The notes under the pieces: generated by a model | Database searches by the model: none | What the model was told of the DNA's origin: nothing | Seen by the model: only the letters and a program-made list of their open reading frames with translations | Position numbers and translations under genes: made by a program | In this document: one piece after another, positions 1 through 9,501 of the stretch | Position numbering within the stretch: the stretch's first letter is position 1 | Layout of the letters: the number at the start of each line of letters is the position of its first letter | Assembly (NCBI RefSeq): GCF_036226405.1 | Contig: NZ_CP108464.1 | Span: 7,688,001 to 7,752,000, forward strand | Direction of reading: 5' to 3' | From: Streptomyces sp. NBC_01260 | GTDB taxonomy: Bacteria; Actinomycetota; Actinomycetes; Streptomycetales; Streptomycetaceae | DNA length: 64,000 nucleotides

Positions 1-48
1 CCGTACACCTGCATCGGCGGCCCGGCGCCGGACGGTGAAGGCGCATGA
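1..48 (+). CDS. C-terminal tail of an upstream gene (partial)
   Basis: An open frame enters from the left edge and ends in a TGA that overlaps the ATG of the next gene as ATGA. The visible 15-residue tail is PYTCIGGPAPDGEGA. The four-base overlap suggests translational coupling with the acetyltransferase. The tail is too short to assign a family. Confidence 0.4.
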   Translation, partial: PYTCIGGPAPDGEGA

Positions 49-590
49 GCGACACGCGGATCCGGCTGCTCCAGGAGGAGGACTGGGGCGAGTTGGTGAC
101 TCTGGAGGAACGCACCTATGCGGCGAGCGGGCTGTCCGAGGGAGAGACGGCGCTGCGCTCCCGCCACCGTGCCTCACCCTCCACCTGCTTCGTGCTGGAG
201 CACGCGGGCGGCTTCGGAGGCTACCTGCTCGCACTGTCCTACCCGCTCTTCCGCTGCCCGGACCTGAGCCTGGCCGAGGAAGGCGAGGCGCAGGGGAGCA
301 ACCTGCACCTCCATGACCTGGTGATCGCCGAGCGGGCACGCGGCCGGGGCCTGGCTCACCGGATGCACCAGCACTTGGAGGAGGCCGGACGGGCGGCCTC
401 CTACCAGACGCTCTCCCTGGTCGCCGTGCACGGCTCGCAAGCGCTGTGGACCGCGCTGGGCTACCGCGCCCGGCCCCACATCGGGCTGCCCACGAGCTAC
501 GGCGCCGAGGCGGTCTACATGGCGAGGCCCCTGGAAATCGCTGTCCCGAGTCGGCTCTCGGCACCTCTTCCGAAGCCGAAGCCGGGCTGA
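45..590 (+). CDS. GNAT-family N-acetyltransferase
   Basis: This 181-residue protein has the usual length of a single-domain GNAT acetyltransferase, which transfers acetyl from acetyl-CoA to an amine. The acetyl-CoA loop is recognisable as DLVIAERARGRGLAHRM at about residues 88-104 (V/I-x-x-x-x-R-G-x-G-x-A). It is followed by the C-terminal beta strand and helix that include ALWTALGYR, as is typical of the family. The ATG overlaps the stop of the preceding frame, so the two genes are probably translationally coupled. The C-terminal tail is rich in proline and lysine. The substrate cannot be deduced. Confidence 0.8.
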   Translation: MSDTRIRLLQEEDWGELVTLEERTYAASGLSEGETALRSRHRASPSTCFVLEHAGGFGGYLLALSYPLFRCPDLSLAEEGEAQGSNLHLHDLVIAERARGRGLAHRMHQHLEEAGRAASYQTLSLVAVHGSQALWTALGYRARPHIGLPTSYGAEAVYMARPLEIAVPSRLSAPLPKPKPG

Positions 591-831
591 CGCGAACGTG
601 TCCGCCCCCACCGTGTTCCGCCGTTCCCGACCAGCCACCGGCGCACTGCCCTTTCTCCTCGGATTCCACTACGCCACTAGCCTCTCTGTTTCGGTTGGGG
701 TGTTGAGGCGTCGTTGATCGTCAACTGTCGGCTGGCCGAGGTGTTTTCTCAGTTCGGGCATGGTGAGGTCCCGGCGCGATGGTCGGGTTCTCCGGGGTCC
801 TTCGGGTTGTGGGCGGACAGGGGTTCACCGG

Positions 832-1560
832 TCAGCTGGCGGGACGGGGCAGTGCGGCGGGGCGGTGGAAGGCCATGGCCAGCTCGTGTCTCCAGGGCCA
901 GGTCGCCGAGATCCGCAAGCGCAGGCGTCGGCCGCCGCGGGTGAGGCGGGCAGCGACGTGCAGCAGTTGGTAGCGGAGCTTCTTCGGCTCGGCCGTGGCA
1001 AGTTCGCCGTCCAGTAGCGGGACACGGGTCCAGGCCAGCAGATCGACGCCACGAGGCTGAGTTCGAACCAGACGGCGTTGACGCCGAAGTCGCGAGAGGG
1101 GAAGCGGCCGAATCCGGTGCTCTTGCCGCACCGGATGTGGTCCTCGACGGTGGCGTGCCCGCGGTGGCGGGCCTCCAGGAACTGGGCGGAGCCGCTGCCG
1201 GAGTACGGGGTGTCGGTGAGGAACACCTGGTGTCGCAGGCCCTCGACGTGATCGAAGAGGGACAGCTGTGCTCCGGGGTGCGGCCGCTCTCGGCGCACGA
1301 TGATGCGGGTGCCGGCCGGATAGCCGTCCAGATCGACCATGCCGGTCAGCTCGGCGGTCGCGGCGCCGTCACGCATCGTCCCGTCCTGGCCCAGGGTGGG
1401 ATGCCAGAGGTGGTCGGGCATGGCGCGGACAGCGCGGCGGACCGGCTCGGTGATGGCGTAGCCGACCGAGAAGAAGGTACGGATTCCTCGTCTCCGCACG
1501 TCACGGACGTGGGCGAGGAAGGCTTTCGCGCTTCCGCGTAGCCGTCGCACACATCGAACG
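832..1560 (-). pseudogene. Decayed IS1380-type DDE transposase fragment
   Basis: The minus strand encodes a recognisable C-terminal part of an IS1380-family-like transposase. Diagnostic pieces are FFSVGYAITEPVRRAV, DHVEGLRHQVFLTDTPY, RGHATVEDHIRCGKSTGFGR and, in another frame, LRYQLLHVAARLTRGGRRLRLR. The first part reads in one frame to about position 1050. The rest continues in a neighbouring frame, so there is at least one frameshift. The N-terminal half, with the first catalytic Asp, is absent. No inverted repeats are obvious. This is a dead insertion-sequence remnant. Confidence 0.75.
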
Positions 1561-1714
1561 CTCAGAGCGCACCACGGGCAACCGGGTGCGCCGGGCCGCC
1601 GGTCGGTCCGAAGCGGAACGGAGCGTGCGGCAGGCCCGGCGCGTCTGGGCGATCCTCTGCCGAGCCGTCGGGCCATCCAGCCGTCGGGCCCGGGGGCGTT
1701 GCGTGACTCGCGCG

Positions 1715-3064
1715 TCAATACCGCCAGCGGACCGCCTCGATGAGGTCCGCGTCGGTATGCGTCGCGAACAGCTCCGACTCCGCCCGCCGGACGGCCAGTA
1801 CGGCTTCGTACAATTCGGCGCCGAGTGCCCGTCGAAGCAGAGCGGACTTCTCGTATGCGTCGGTCGTCTCCGGCAGGCTCGCCGGGAGGCGTTCGACGCT
1901 GTCGAGGGCGGCGGGGTCGCTCCGGGTCTCGGGAGGCAGGGGCAGGCCGGCGTCGAGACCGGCGAGTCCGGCGGACAGCACGCCTCCGATCTCCAGGTAC
2001 GGATTGGCGGTTGCGTCGAAGCACTTGAACTCGGCGTTGGCCTGCCCGGCGGTGGAGCCGGCGATCAGGCGCAGCGCCGCCTCACGGTTCTCCAGGCCCC
2101 AGCAGCGGTAGGCCCCGGCAAAGCGGGAGGGGACCAGGCGCAGGTAGGACGCGACGCTGGGCGCGCCGAGGGCGAGCAGGGCGGGCAACTCGGCCAGTAC
2201 GCCGGCGAAGAAGTGCTCGGCATCGGGGTGCAGCCCGTGACGGCCGGGGCCGCCGTGTCCGAGGTTTCGGCCCTGTCGCCAGAGGCTGAGGTGCAGGTGT
2301 CCGCCGTTGCCGATCTCACCCTCGGTGAAGACGGGCGCGTACGAGACACGCAGACCGTGCCGGACGGATACGGCCCGGATGGTGTGGCGCACCAACATCG
2401 TGGTGTCGGCAGCCTCCAGCGGCCCCTCTGCGGCGACCGAGACCTCGAATTGTCCGGCGGCGTACTCGGGATGGAGCTGCAGCACGTCCAGTCCTTGCGC
2501 GGTGAGGGCGCGCAGCACCTCCCGCAGGTAGTCGGTGTGCTCGATGAAACGGGTCATCCCGTACCCGGGCCCGACCGCTGCGGGGTCTCCGGCGGCGTCG
2601 GCCACCACCCACTCGATCTCGATGCCGGCTCGCACCGAGAGCCCGCGCCGCTCGACGGCCTCGGTGGCCCGGCGGGCGAAGTCGCGCTGGCAGCCGGGGT
2701 GCGGGGTGCCGTCCTGGGTGTAGCGGTTGGCCGGGGCCCAGGCCCAGCCGGGCTGTGCGGCGAGCGGGGTGAGCCGGTCGAGGTCGGGGACGAGCCGCAG
2801 GTCGCCCATCGGGCCGGTGCTCGAAGGCGTGGTGGTGAAGGAGTCGTCCACCAGGGAGACATCGAAGCAGGGCAGGGCGCCGACACCATACTGGGCAGCG
2901 TGTTCGAGTTGAGCGAGCGGGACGGATTTCACCCGGGTGAGCCCGGCGTTGTCGACCCAGCCGAACACCACCCCGTCGATTCCGTCGGCGGTGAGCTGAA
3001 CTTCGGCTGCCCGGGCCTGGGCGGCCCGTTCAGCCCGGGAGCGTGTGGTGGCCATGCAGTCCAT
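1715..3064 (-). CDS. Glutamine-synthetase-family ligase (gamma-glutamyl ligase like)
   Basis: This 449-residue protein belongs to the glutamine synthetase superfamily, which uses ATP to form a gamma-glutamyl phosphate that an amine attacks. Visible signatures are a beta-grasp N-terminus with GIDGVVFGWVDNAGLTRVKSV, metal-ligand segments GIEIEWVV and QFEVSV, the loop GNGGHLHLSLW, NREAALRL, and EFKCFDATANPYLEIG near the C-terminus. The length fits the GlnA3/GlnA4-like enzymes of Streptomyces, some of which glutamylate polyamines or ethanolamine. It lies alone, upstream of a ketosynthase on the same strand with about 200 bp between them. The true substrate is unknown. An ATG nine bases downstream (MATTRS) is an alternative start. 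Confidence 0.8.
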   Translation of the reverse strand: MDCMATTRSRAERAAQARAAEVQLTADGIDGVVFGWVDNAGLTRVKSVPLAQLEHAAQYGVGALPCFDVSLVDDSFTTTPSSTGPMGDLRLVPDLDRLTPLAAQPGWAWAPANRYTQDGTPHPGCQRDFARRATEAVERRGLSVRAGIEIEWVVADAAGDPAAVGPGYGMTRFIEHTDYLREVLRALTAQGLDVLQLHPEYAAGQFEVSVAAEGPLEAADTTMLVRHTIRAVSVRHGLRVSYAPVFTEGEIGNGGHLHLSLWRQGRNLGHGGPGRHGLHPDAEHFFAGVLAELPALLALGAPSVASYLRLVPSRFAGAYRCWGLENREAALRLIAGSTAGQANAEFKCFDATANPYLEIGGVLSAGLAGLDAGLPLPPETRSDPAALDSVERLPASLPETTDAYEKSALLRRALGAELYEAVLAVRRAESELFATHTDADLIEAVRWRY

Positions 3065-3272
3065 GCTGGTGCTCGCGGCAGCGGGTGCACCAGCGATTGT
3101 TGGGAGTTCACTCGTCCGTGAACGGGCGGAGCAGAGACGCGAGACAGGACGGGCAGCAACCGTGAAACACGACGCGTTGCCTGTGCCCGGATGTTCGCAT
3201 CACTGACACTCGTGTCGTCCGGGGTTCGACGGGTTCGGCAACCCGCCGAGTCATCTCGGTTCTGTCAGTCGG

Positions 3273-4307
3273 TCAGGCGTGCCGGAGGCAGAGGGTTCCC
3301 CACTGGAAGCCTGCGCCGATCCCGGACAGCACGTAGGTGTCTCCCGGCAGGAGGGAGCCCTCGGTGACAGTGGTGTGCAGTGCCGTGAACAGGCCGGCTG
3401 ATCCGGTGTTGCCCAGCCGGTCGATTGTGATGGGTGCACGCTCACGGGGAACGCCCAGGGCGGCCATGGCCTCCGTGAGGATGTTCAGGTTGGCCTGGTG
3501 CAGGAAGAAGTGCCGGACCTGGTCGATCGGCACGCCGGCGCGGTCGGCGGCGCTGGTGATGCTCTCGGGCAGGCGTGTGGTCGCGGCGTTCCAGACGGCG
3601 CGGCCGTCCATGGACAAGTAGTGCTCTCCGGCGGCGACGGTGGCGGTGCTGGCGGGCAGCCTGGAGCCTCCGGCCGGGATCTGGACATCGTAGGAAAGCC
3701 GCGAGCCCAGGTCGTAGGAGAGCAGGCCCGCGCCGGGGGTGTCGGCACGGGTGAGGACCACTGCTGCCGCGGCGTCCCCGAAGAAGACACCGGTGGTGCG
3801 GTCGGTGGGATCGGTGATCCTGGAAGCGCAGTCGGCCGCGAGGAGAAGGATGGTGGCGATGGAGGGGTTCTGCAGGAAGTGGGCGGCGATCAGCATGGCC
3901 TGGATTCCGGAGGCGCAGGCGGCTTGGGTGACGTCCAGGGACAGAGCACGGTGGGCGCCGAGGGCGTCTTTGACGATCAGCGCGGTCGACAGGAGCGGCT
4001 GGTCCCCGGTGTACGTGGCGACGATGACCGCGTCCAGTTGCGCGGGCTCGATGCCCGCGGCGTCCAAAGCCGGGTGGGCGGCGGCGACGCACATGTCGGA
4101 GGTCGCCAGAAGCGGGTCCAGACGGCGGCGTTCGCGGATACCGGTGCGGCTGGTGATCCATTCGTCGCTGGTGTCCAGAGTGCGGGTGAGCTCCTGATTA
4201 CTGACGACCGTCGGTGGCAGGTGCATCCCGGTTCCGGCGATGGCGAAGGGCACGGACAGGCCGGCACCGGTCTGGTGGAAAACGGCCTGGTCCAGGGCGA
4301 CGGTCAC
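3273..4307 (-). CDS. FabH-like beta-ketoacyl-ACP synthase III
   Basis: This thiolase-fold condensing enzyme carries the complete KAS III triad: Cys in VTQAACASGIQ, His in FFLHQAN and Asn in GNTGSAG. It also has the N-terminal GTGMHLPPTVVSNQEL and DEWITSRTGI signatures. KAS III enzymes condense acyl-CoA with malonyl-ACP or, in natural-product pathways, transfer acyl groups. I chose the GTG start at 4307 because a GGAGGG lies seven bases upstream, giving 344 residues, the usual length. An in-frame ATG at 4409 would add 34 residues but has no clear ribosome-binding site. No ACP, FabD or other fatty-acid gene is adjacent, so it may serve secondary metabolism, perhaps a starter acyl unit for the NRPS. 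That link is only inference. Confidence 0.8.
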   Translation of the reverse strand: MTVALDQAVFHQTGAGLSVPFAIAGTGMHLPPTVVSNQELTRTLDTSDEWITSRTGIRERRRLDPLLATSDMCVAAAHPALDAAGIEPAQLDAVIVATYTGDQPLLSTALIVKDALGAHRALSLDVTQAACASGIQAMLIAAHFLQNPSIATILLLAADCASRITDPTDRTTGVFFGDAAAAVVLTRADTPGAGLLSYDLGSRLSYDVQIPAGGSRLPASTATVAAGEHYLSMDGRAVWNAATTRLPESITSAADRAGVPIDQVRHFFLHQANLNILTEAMAALGVPRERAPITIDRLGNTGSAGLFTALHTTVTEGSLLPGDTYVLSGIGAGFQWGTLCLRHA

Positions 4308-4594
4308 AGGGCGGCCCTCCGCTCGGGCGCGTTCGGCGTTCCTCGAAGAATTGCCATATTCGATTCCTTTCCCTATTCGTTCACGAATGCCCAACACTTC
4401 CAAGTCCATCGCATTTCAACGCCGCCGCATCATCTCACGGAAATCTGATCTGAAGTTCACCCTTTAATCAATGAGAGTGAGAAAAGATTCGACTGCTTGA
4501 CTTCGCATAACTGGAAGGCCTTTGTCGCGCTGAGAGTGCGCGGAGGGCGGATACTGGCGGTTATCGGTTGTCGAATACCTTTACGGAGGGGCCG

Positions 4595-5686
4595 ATGCGA
4601 CGGGGCCGGCGGGACGGACGAGTTGCGGATTCCTTGCTCGCGCTGTTGAGCCGGGACTGGATCGGGGTGCCGGTCGCGGTGCTGGTAGCGGGGGCGGGCG
4701 GAGGGCTGGCCGGGGCGGGCACGGTCGGGGCGACGGCGCTCGGTGCACTGGCGATGGCTGTCGGTGTGCTGTTGGCGGTGGGAGCCGTGCGCCACTTGGT
4801 CCTGCTGGCCCGCGAGCGGCGGGAGAACCCCCCGCCGGGGCGGCTGGTCGGTGTGGGCGGCCACCGGATGCACGTCCTCGCCGAGGGAGAGGCCGGGAGC
4901 GGGCCGACGGTGGTCTGGATGGCCGGCGGGCACGCACCCGGTGAGGCCTTCCGGGAACTGCACACCATGCTGTCGGCCCGGGCCCGGTCGGTGTTGGTCG
5001 ACCGGTTCGGTTCGGGCTGGAGCGATGTCGGGACCTTTCCGAGAACGACGGCGGGCGAGGCGGAGGAGCTGTGGGCGGCGCTGGAGGGAGCAAGGGAGCG
5101 GGGACCCTTCGTGCTCGTCGGTCATTCCTTCGGAGGTTTGCTGGTCGCGAACGCGGCCAGGCGTCGGCCCGATCTGGTGGCAGGTCTCGTGCTGCTCGAT
5201 CCGACACCCCCGGAGGTGGTCGCCTTCGCACCGCGCAGCCGACAGATCGCGCGGATGCGTCGCGGTCTCCTGCTGACGGCGGTGCGGCAGCTGTTCGGTG
5301 CCCACCGCGGCCCGGGGAACCGGGCGGGTCAAGGCTGCGCAGCAGCGTCAGTCTTCGCCGAGTTGTCGCCGTCCGGCTTGGCGAGAGTCGGATGGGAGAC
5401 CGTGGTGTACGACGGGGATCTCGGGGACCTGCCTCTGGTGCTGGTCATACCCCGGGGTCTCATCGGCGGTGAGGCGGTGTTGGCCGGCGCCCGGGACGCT
5501 GCCGAGGCCGAGCGGATCAGCCGCTTCTACCTCCGGAGCAGGGTCCGGTATCTGTCTACATCGACGTCGTCACGACTGGTGTACACGCCGGAGGGAACGG
5601 GACACGACTTTCCGCACGAGGTTCCCTCGTTCGTGGTCGGTGTGGTCGGGGACCTGGTGCGGGAGCTTCGCGCAACCGGCCCCTGA
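4595..5686 (+). CDS. Membrane-anchored alpha/beta-hydrolase
   Basis: The N-terminal ~75 residues hold two hydrophobic, glycine/alanine-rich segments, likely membrane helices. An alpha/beta-hydrolase domain follows. The nucleophile elbow is GHSFGG with Ser near residue 178. The oxyanion-side segment is VVWMAGGHAPGEAF and the conserved DRFGSGWSD follows. The acid/His end is carried by LVYTPEGTGHDFPHE. ATG 4595 has GGAGGGG just upstream, whereas the longer TTG frame at 4568 has none. The gene is divergent from the fabH-like gene across about 290 bp. It could be an esterase or peptidase; the substrate is unknown. Confidence 0.75.
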   Translation: MRRGRRDGRVADSLLALLSRDWIGVPVAVLVAGAGGGLAGAGTVGATALGALAMAVGVLLAVGAVRHLVLLARERRENPPPGRLVGVGGHRMHVLAEGEAGSGPTVVWMAGGHAPGEAFRELHTMLSARARSVLVDRFGSGWSDVGTFPRTTAGEAEELWAALEGARERGPFVLVGHSFGGLLVANAARRRPDLVAGLVLLDPTPPEVVAFAPRSRQIARMRRGLLLTAVRQLFGAHRGPGNRAGQGCAAASVFAELSPSGLARVGWETVVYDGDLGDLPLVLVIPRGLIGGEAVLAGARDAAEAERISRFYLRSRVRYLSTSTSSRLVYTPEGTGHDFPHEVPSFVVGVVGDLVRELRATGP

Positions 5687-5846
5687 CTGTCACGCGGAGG
5701 CGGTCCCGACCGGTGTCGGCGGGAGGAGAAGCCCAGGTTCATGACGGTGCCGACGTGCGTGCGGCGGCGGTACAGCGGCTGCCGAGGGCGAGGGCGGTGC
5801 CGCTCACCCCGGCGCCGCCGGACACCGTGTCCGTGCGCCCCACCGG

Positions 5847-6638
5847 TCATGACGTCCGTTCCTCGAACGGGGACGTTCCCAGGGACGGCACGGAGGCGAG
5901 CAGCGTGCGGGTGTAGGGGTGTCGCGGTGTGCGCAGGATCGTCTCGGTGGGGGCGCTCTCGACGATCCGGCCGTGCCGCATGACCGCCACGGTGTCGGAG
6001 ACGTGGCAGACCGCCGGCAGGTTGTGACCGATGAAGAGCACCGAGAGTCCGAGCCGTCGCTGGAGTTCGCGGATCGTGTTGAGGACGGAGGCCTGCACCG
6101 AGACGTCGAGCGCCGAAGTGATCTCGTCGGCGATCAGCAGGCCGGGGTCGACGGCCAGGGCGCGGGCGAGGGAAACCCGCTGGCGCTGGCCGCCGGACAG
6201 CTGCCGCGGCAGGCGGTCGGCGAGCCGGGGGTCCAGACCGACGAGGCCGAGCAGCTCGGTGACGCGCTCGGCGCGGGCGGCCCGGTCGAGTCGGCGGAAG
6301 ACGGTGGCGGCCTCGACGAGCGCCTGGCGGGCCGTCATCCGGGGGTCGAGCGCGGTGTCCGGATCCTGGAGGACGACCTGGACCAGGCGGCCGAGCCGAC
6401 GCCGGTCCCTGACCGTGCGGGTTCGGACCTCCCGGCCGTCGATCATGACCCGGCCACCGTGCACGGGGACGAGGCCGACGATCGCGCCGGCCAGGCTGGA
6501 CTTCCCGGAGCCGGACTCGCCCACGAGCCCGAGCGTGGTGCCGGACGGGATCTCCAGCGAGACACCGTCCACGGCGGCGAGGGAGATGCGGGAGCCGGGA
6601 TGGCGGACGGTGAGGTCGGTCACCTGAAGGTGGGTCAT
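5847..6638 (-). CDS. Oligopeptide/dipeptide ABC transporter ATP-binding protein (OppF/DppF-like)
   Basis: This ATPase has Walker A GLVGESGSGKSSL, the Q-loop VVLQDPDTALDPRM, signature LSGGQRQRVSLARAL, Walker B GLLIADEITSALD and switch His in LFIGHNLPAVCHV. The C-terminus, HPYTRTLLASVP, is the hallmark of the oligopeptide-transport ATPase subfamily. The ATG at 6638 overlaps the stop of the upstream permease-ATPase fusion gene (ATGA), so it is translationally coupled. It supplies the second ATPase of the importer. Note DEITSALD where DEPTSALD is usual. Confidence 0.88.
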   Translation of the reverse strand: MTHLQVTDLTVRHPGSRISLAAVDGVSLEIPSGTTLGLVGESGSGKSSLAGAIVGLVPVHGGRVMIDGREVRTRTVRDRRRLGRLVQVVLQDPDTALDPRMTARQALVEAATVFRRLDRAARAERVTELLGLVGLDPRLADRLPRQLSGGQRQRVSLARALAVDPGLLIADEITSALDVSVQASVLNTIRELQRRLGLSVLFIGHNLPAVCHVSDTVAVMRHGRIVESAPTETILRTPRHPYTRTLLASVPSLGTSPFEERTS

Positions 6639-8500
6639 GAGCGGGCCACCGTCTTCAGGACCGCTGTCACCGGTTCCGGATGCCAGCAGGCGACGCGGTG
6701 GGTGGCGTCGAAGTCCTGCCACGGTGGAGCCTGCTCGGCGCAGTGGTCCTGGCGGCGCGGACAGCGGGGCTCGAACGGGCAGCCCGGTGCAGGCACGAGC
6801 GGGTCGGGCGGTGAGCCCCCGATCGTCGGCAGCGGTCGGCCGCGGTCGGCGGCGAGGTCCGGCACCGAGGCGACCAGGGCCCGGGTGTAGGGGTGCCGGG
6901 CGCCGTCGGCGAGGCGGTCGGCGGGCACGGCCTCGACGATGGCGCCCGCGTACATCACCAGGACTCGTTCGCAGAACTCTCCCACGAGTGCGATGTCGTG
7001 ACTGATGAACAGAAGCGCGGCGGAGGTGTCCCGCCGGATGTCGGTGAGCAGCCGGGTGATCTGCCGCTGCACGGTGACGTCGAGCGCGGTGGTCGGTTCG
7101 TCAGCGATGATCAGCCCCGGTCGCGTCATCAGCCCCGCCGCGATCATCACGCGCTGGCGCTGGCCGCCGGAGAGCTGGTACGGACGTGAGCGCAGCAGCG
7201 CCGGGGACAGAGCGACCCGGCGCAGGGCGTCGGCAGCCTCCGCAGCGGCCTGCGCACGGCTCGTCCCGCGGTGGGCCCGGACGGCCTCGGTGAGCTGGGT
7301 GCCGATCCGCAGGGACGGGTTGAGCGCGGAGGCCGGGTTCTGGAAGATCACCGACAGGCCCGTCGCGAGGTGCCGGTCCCGCTCCTTCGGCGTCAGGCCG
7401 GCGAGGTCGGCTCCGAGCAGGCGCAGGGTGCGCCGGGACACCCGGGCACCGTAAGGGAGCAGGTCGGCGACGGCGAGCGCGGTGAGCGACTTGCCGGATC
7501 CCGACTCACCGACGAGCCCGACGGCCTCGCCCGGCCGCAGCGAAAGGCTCACACCGCGCACCGGCTGGATCGTGCCGCCCGGGGTGGGGAGTTCGACGGT
7601 GAGGTCCTCGACCTGGAGGACCAGCCCGTCCTCGGCGGGGCCGCTCGGCGCGGGCGTCGGTGCGGGGGCGCGTGGCGCCCGGCCGCGGCGGGCGACGCTC
7701 CCGGCCAGGGCCTCGCCGAGCAGTTGGAAGGTCAGGGCCGCGTAGAGGACGGCCAGGCCCGGGGCCAACGCGGGCAGCGGCTCGGCGTAGATCCGGTCGA
7801 GCCCCTGACTGAGCAGCAGTCCCCAGTCGTAACCGGGCGGTTGGACGCCCAGGCCGAGGAAGCTCAGCCCGGAGAGTGCGACCAGGGTGGTGCCTGCCGC
7901 CGTGGTGGTGCTCAGGAGCAGCGGCTCCGCGATGTTGGGCAGGACGTGCCGCCACAGCAGCCGGTGGCGGCGCAGGCCGAGGACCCGGGCCGCGGCCAGG
8001 TGGTCGGTGCCCGCGACCCCCGCGGCGAGGGTCTGGGCGAGCCGGGCGAATCCGGGGACGCCCGCCGCTGCGAGGGCCAGCACCGCCCCGGCGGTGCCCG
8101 CGCCGAACACGACCGCGAGGAACATCGCGACGAGGAGTGCCGGGAAGGCGAGCAGGAGGTTGATCAGCCCGGCGGTCAGTCGGCGGCCGCGCCGGCCGAG
8201 GACTGCGGTACAGGCCCCGACAAGGATTCCCGAGCCTGCGCCCAGCAGGACTGCCGCCAGCGCGAGCAGCAGGGATGGCCGGGTGGCGGTCAGGACCCGG
8301 GCGAGCAGGTCCCGGCCGAGGCCGTCGGTGCCGAAGGGGTGGGCAGCGGAGGGGCCCCGGAGCACGGCCGAGGGGTCCGGGCGGTCGGCCGCCGCGCCCC
8401 AGACCATCGGACCGACCACGGCGAGCGCGACGAGTGACACCAGCATGAACGCGGTGGCCCAGGCGATGGGTGAGCGCCGGAAGCCGGAGGGTAGGCACAT
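6635..8500 (-). CDS. Fused permease (DppC-like) and ATPase (DppD-like) of peptide-type ABC importer
   Basis: This 621-residue fusion protein joins two usually separate subunits. Residues ~1-275 form a DppC-type membrane domain with an N-terminal helix, the periplasmic-type HPFGTDGLGRDLLARVL motif, and the EAA loop AAARVLGLRRHRLLWRHVLPN. After a proline/alanine linker comes an ABC ATPase: Walker A GLVGESGSGKSLT, Q-loop VIFQNPASALNP, signature LSGGQRQRVMIAAGL, Walker B GLIIADEPTTALD and H-loop FISHDIALV. It ends with the oligopeptide-transporter Cys cluster CPFEPRCPRRQDHC. The start lies 3 bp after the stop of the upstream permease, within one operon. Confidence 0.88.
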   Translation of the reverse strand: MCLPSGFRRSPIAWATAFMLVSLVALAVVGPMVWGAAADRPDPSAVLRGPSAAHPFGTDGLGRDLLARVLTATRPSLLLALAAVLLGAGSGILVGACTAVLGRRGRRLTAGLINLLLAFPALLVAMFLAVVFGAGTAGAVLALAAAGVPGFARLAQTLAAGVAGTDHLAAARVLGLRRHRLLWRHVLPNIAEPLLLSTTTAAGTTLVALSGLSFLGLGVQPPGYDWGLLLSQGLDRIYAEPLPALAPGLAVLYAALTFQLLGEALAGSVARRGRAPRAPAPTPAPSGPAEDGLVLQVEDLTVELPTPGGTIQPVRGVSLSLRPGEAVGLVGESGSGKSLTALAVADLLPYGARVSRRTLRLLGADLAGLTPKERDRHLATGLSVIFQNPASALNPSLRIGTQLTEAVRAHRGTSRAQAAAEAADALRRVALSPALLRSRPYQLSGGQRQRVMIAAGLMTRPGLIIADEPTTALDVTVQRQITRLLTDIRRDTSAALLFISHDIALVGEFCERVLVMYAGAIVEAVPADRLADGARHPYTRALVASVPDLAADRGRPLPTIGGSPPDPLVPAPGCPFEPRCPRRQDHCAEQAPPWQDFDATHRVACWHPEPVTAVLKTVARS

Positions 8501-8503
8501 GGG

Positions 8504-9471
8504 TCACATCTCCCGGATGGCCGAACGGGGATCGAGTACGGCGAGCAGAACGTCGACGAGGAGGCCGGCGAGCAGCACGGTGGTGCCCAGTACCAGCACC
8601 ATCGCCTGGACCACCGGGAAGTCCTGTGCGACCGCGGACTGAGCCATGGCGGAGCCGATGCCGGGCCAGGCGAAGACCTTCTCGACCAGTACGGTGCCCG
8701 CGATCAGGGCGGGCAGCAGACTGCCGGCGACCGTGAGTGCGGCTGTGGCCGTGTTGGGTGCAGCGTGCCGGAGGTAGCGCCGTGCGGGAGACAGCCGTTT
8801 GCTCCGGGCGGTGCGCAGGTAGTCCTCGTTCAGCACCTTCAGCGCTTCCACCCGGACGATGCGGAGCAGGACGGCGGTGGGGGCGAGCGAGAGCGCGAGG
8901 ACGGGCAGGACGAAGGACCCGACGCCCGCCGCCCCGGCCACCGGAAGCAGTTGGAGGCCGACGGCGAGCAGCGCGGTGAGTCCGGCGGCCAGGACGAAGT
9001 CCGGCACTCCGGCCAGACCGGCGGTGACCGCGGTGAACGCCAGCTCGGTGCGCGGACGGCGGCCGTCGCGGGTGCGGACGGCGGCGAGCAGGCCGCCGGG
9101 CAGGGCGACGACGAGGGTGACCACGAAGGCGAGGCCGGCGATCCCCAAGGTGGAGGGCAGCCGGGTGCGGATCATCTCCGCGACCGATGTGCCGGTGACC
9201 AGGGAGGTGCCGAGGTCTCCGTGCAGGAGGCCGCCGAGGTAGTGCCAGTACTGGGTCAGGAAGGGTGCGTCGAGCCCGAGGGCGTGCCTGCGGGCGGCCA
9301 CCAGATCGGGGGCGGCGTCGACGCCGAGCGCGGCCCGGACCGGATCGCCCGGGACGAGCCGGATCATCGCGAAGGAAGCGGTGAGCACGAACCCGAGGGA
9401 AAGGATCAGCCGGAGGGTGCGGCGGCCGAGGAACACTGTCCAGGGGTGCCGCAGCAACGGGGGTACGTACA
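8504..9471 (-). CDS. Peptide-type ABC transporter permease (DppB-like)
   Basis: This 322-residue inner permease has about six membrane segments. It starts with the family N-terminus (LRLILSLGFVLTASFAMIRLVPGDPVRAALG) and carries the classic LDAPFLTQYWHYLGGLLHGDLGTSL region. The cytoplasmic EAA-type loop is EDYLRTARSKRLSPARRYLRHAAPN. I chose the ATG at 9471 (MYVPPLLRHP), because the longer frame upstream is only an antisense shadow of the binding-protein gene. Heterodimerises with the fused permease-ATPase. Confidence 0.87.
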
Positions 9472-9501
9472 TGCTGGGCCCTCGGTCACTGAGGTGGGCG
9501 G

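Noticed and set aside
825..2024. A 399-codon minus-strand frame as one protein
   Set aside because: It merges an antisense shadow of the glutamine-synthetase-like gene with the real but frameshifted transposase remnant.
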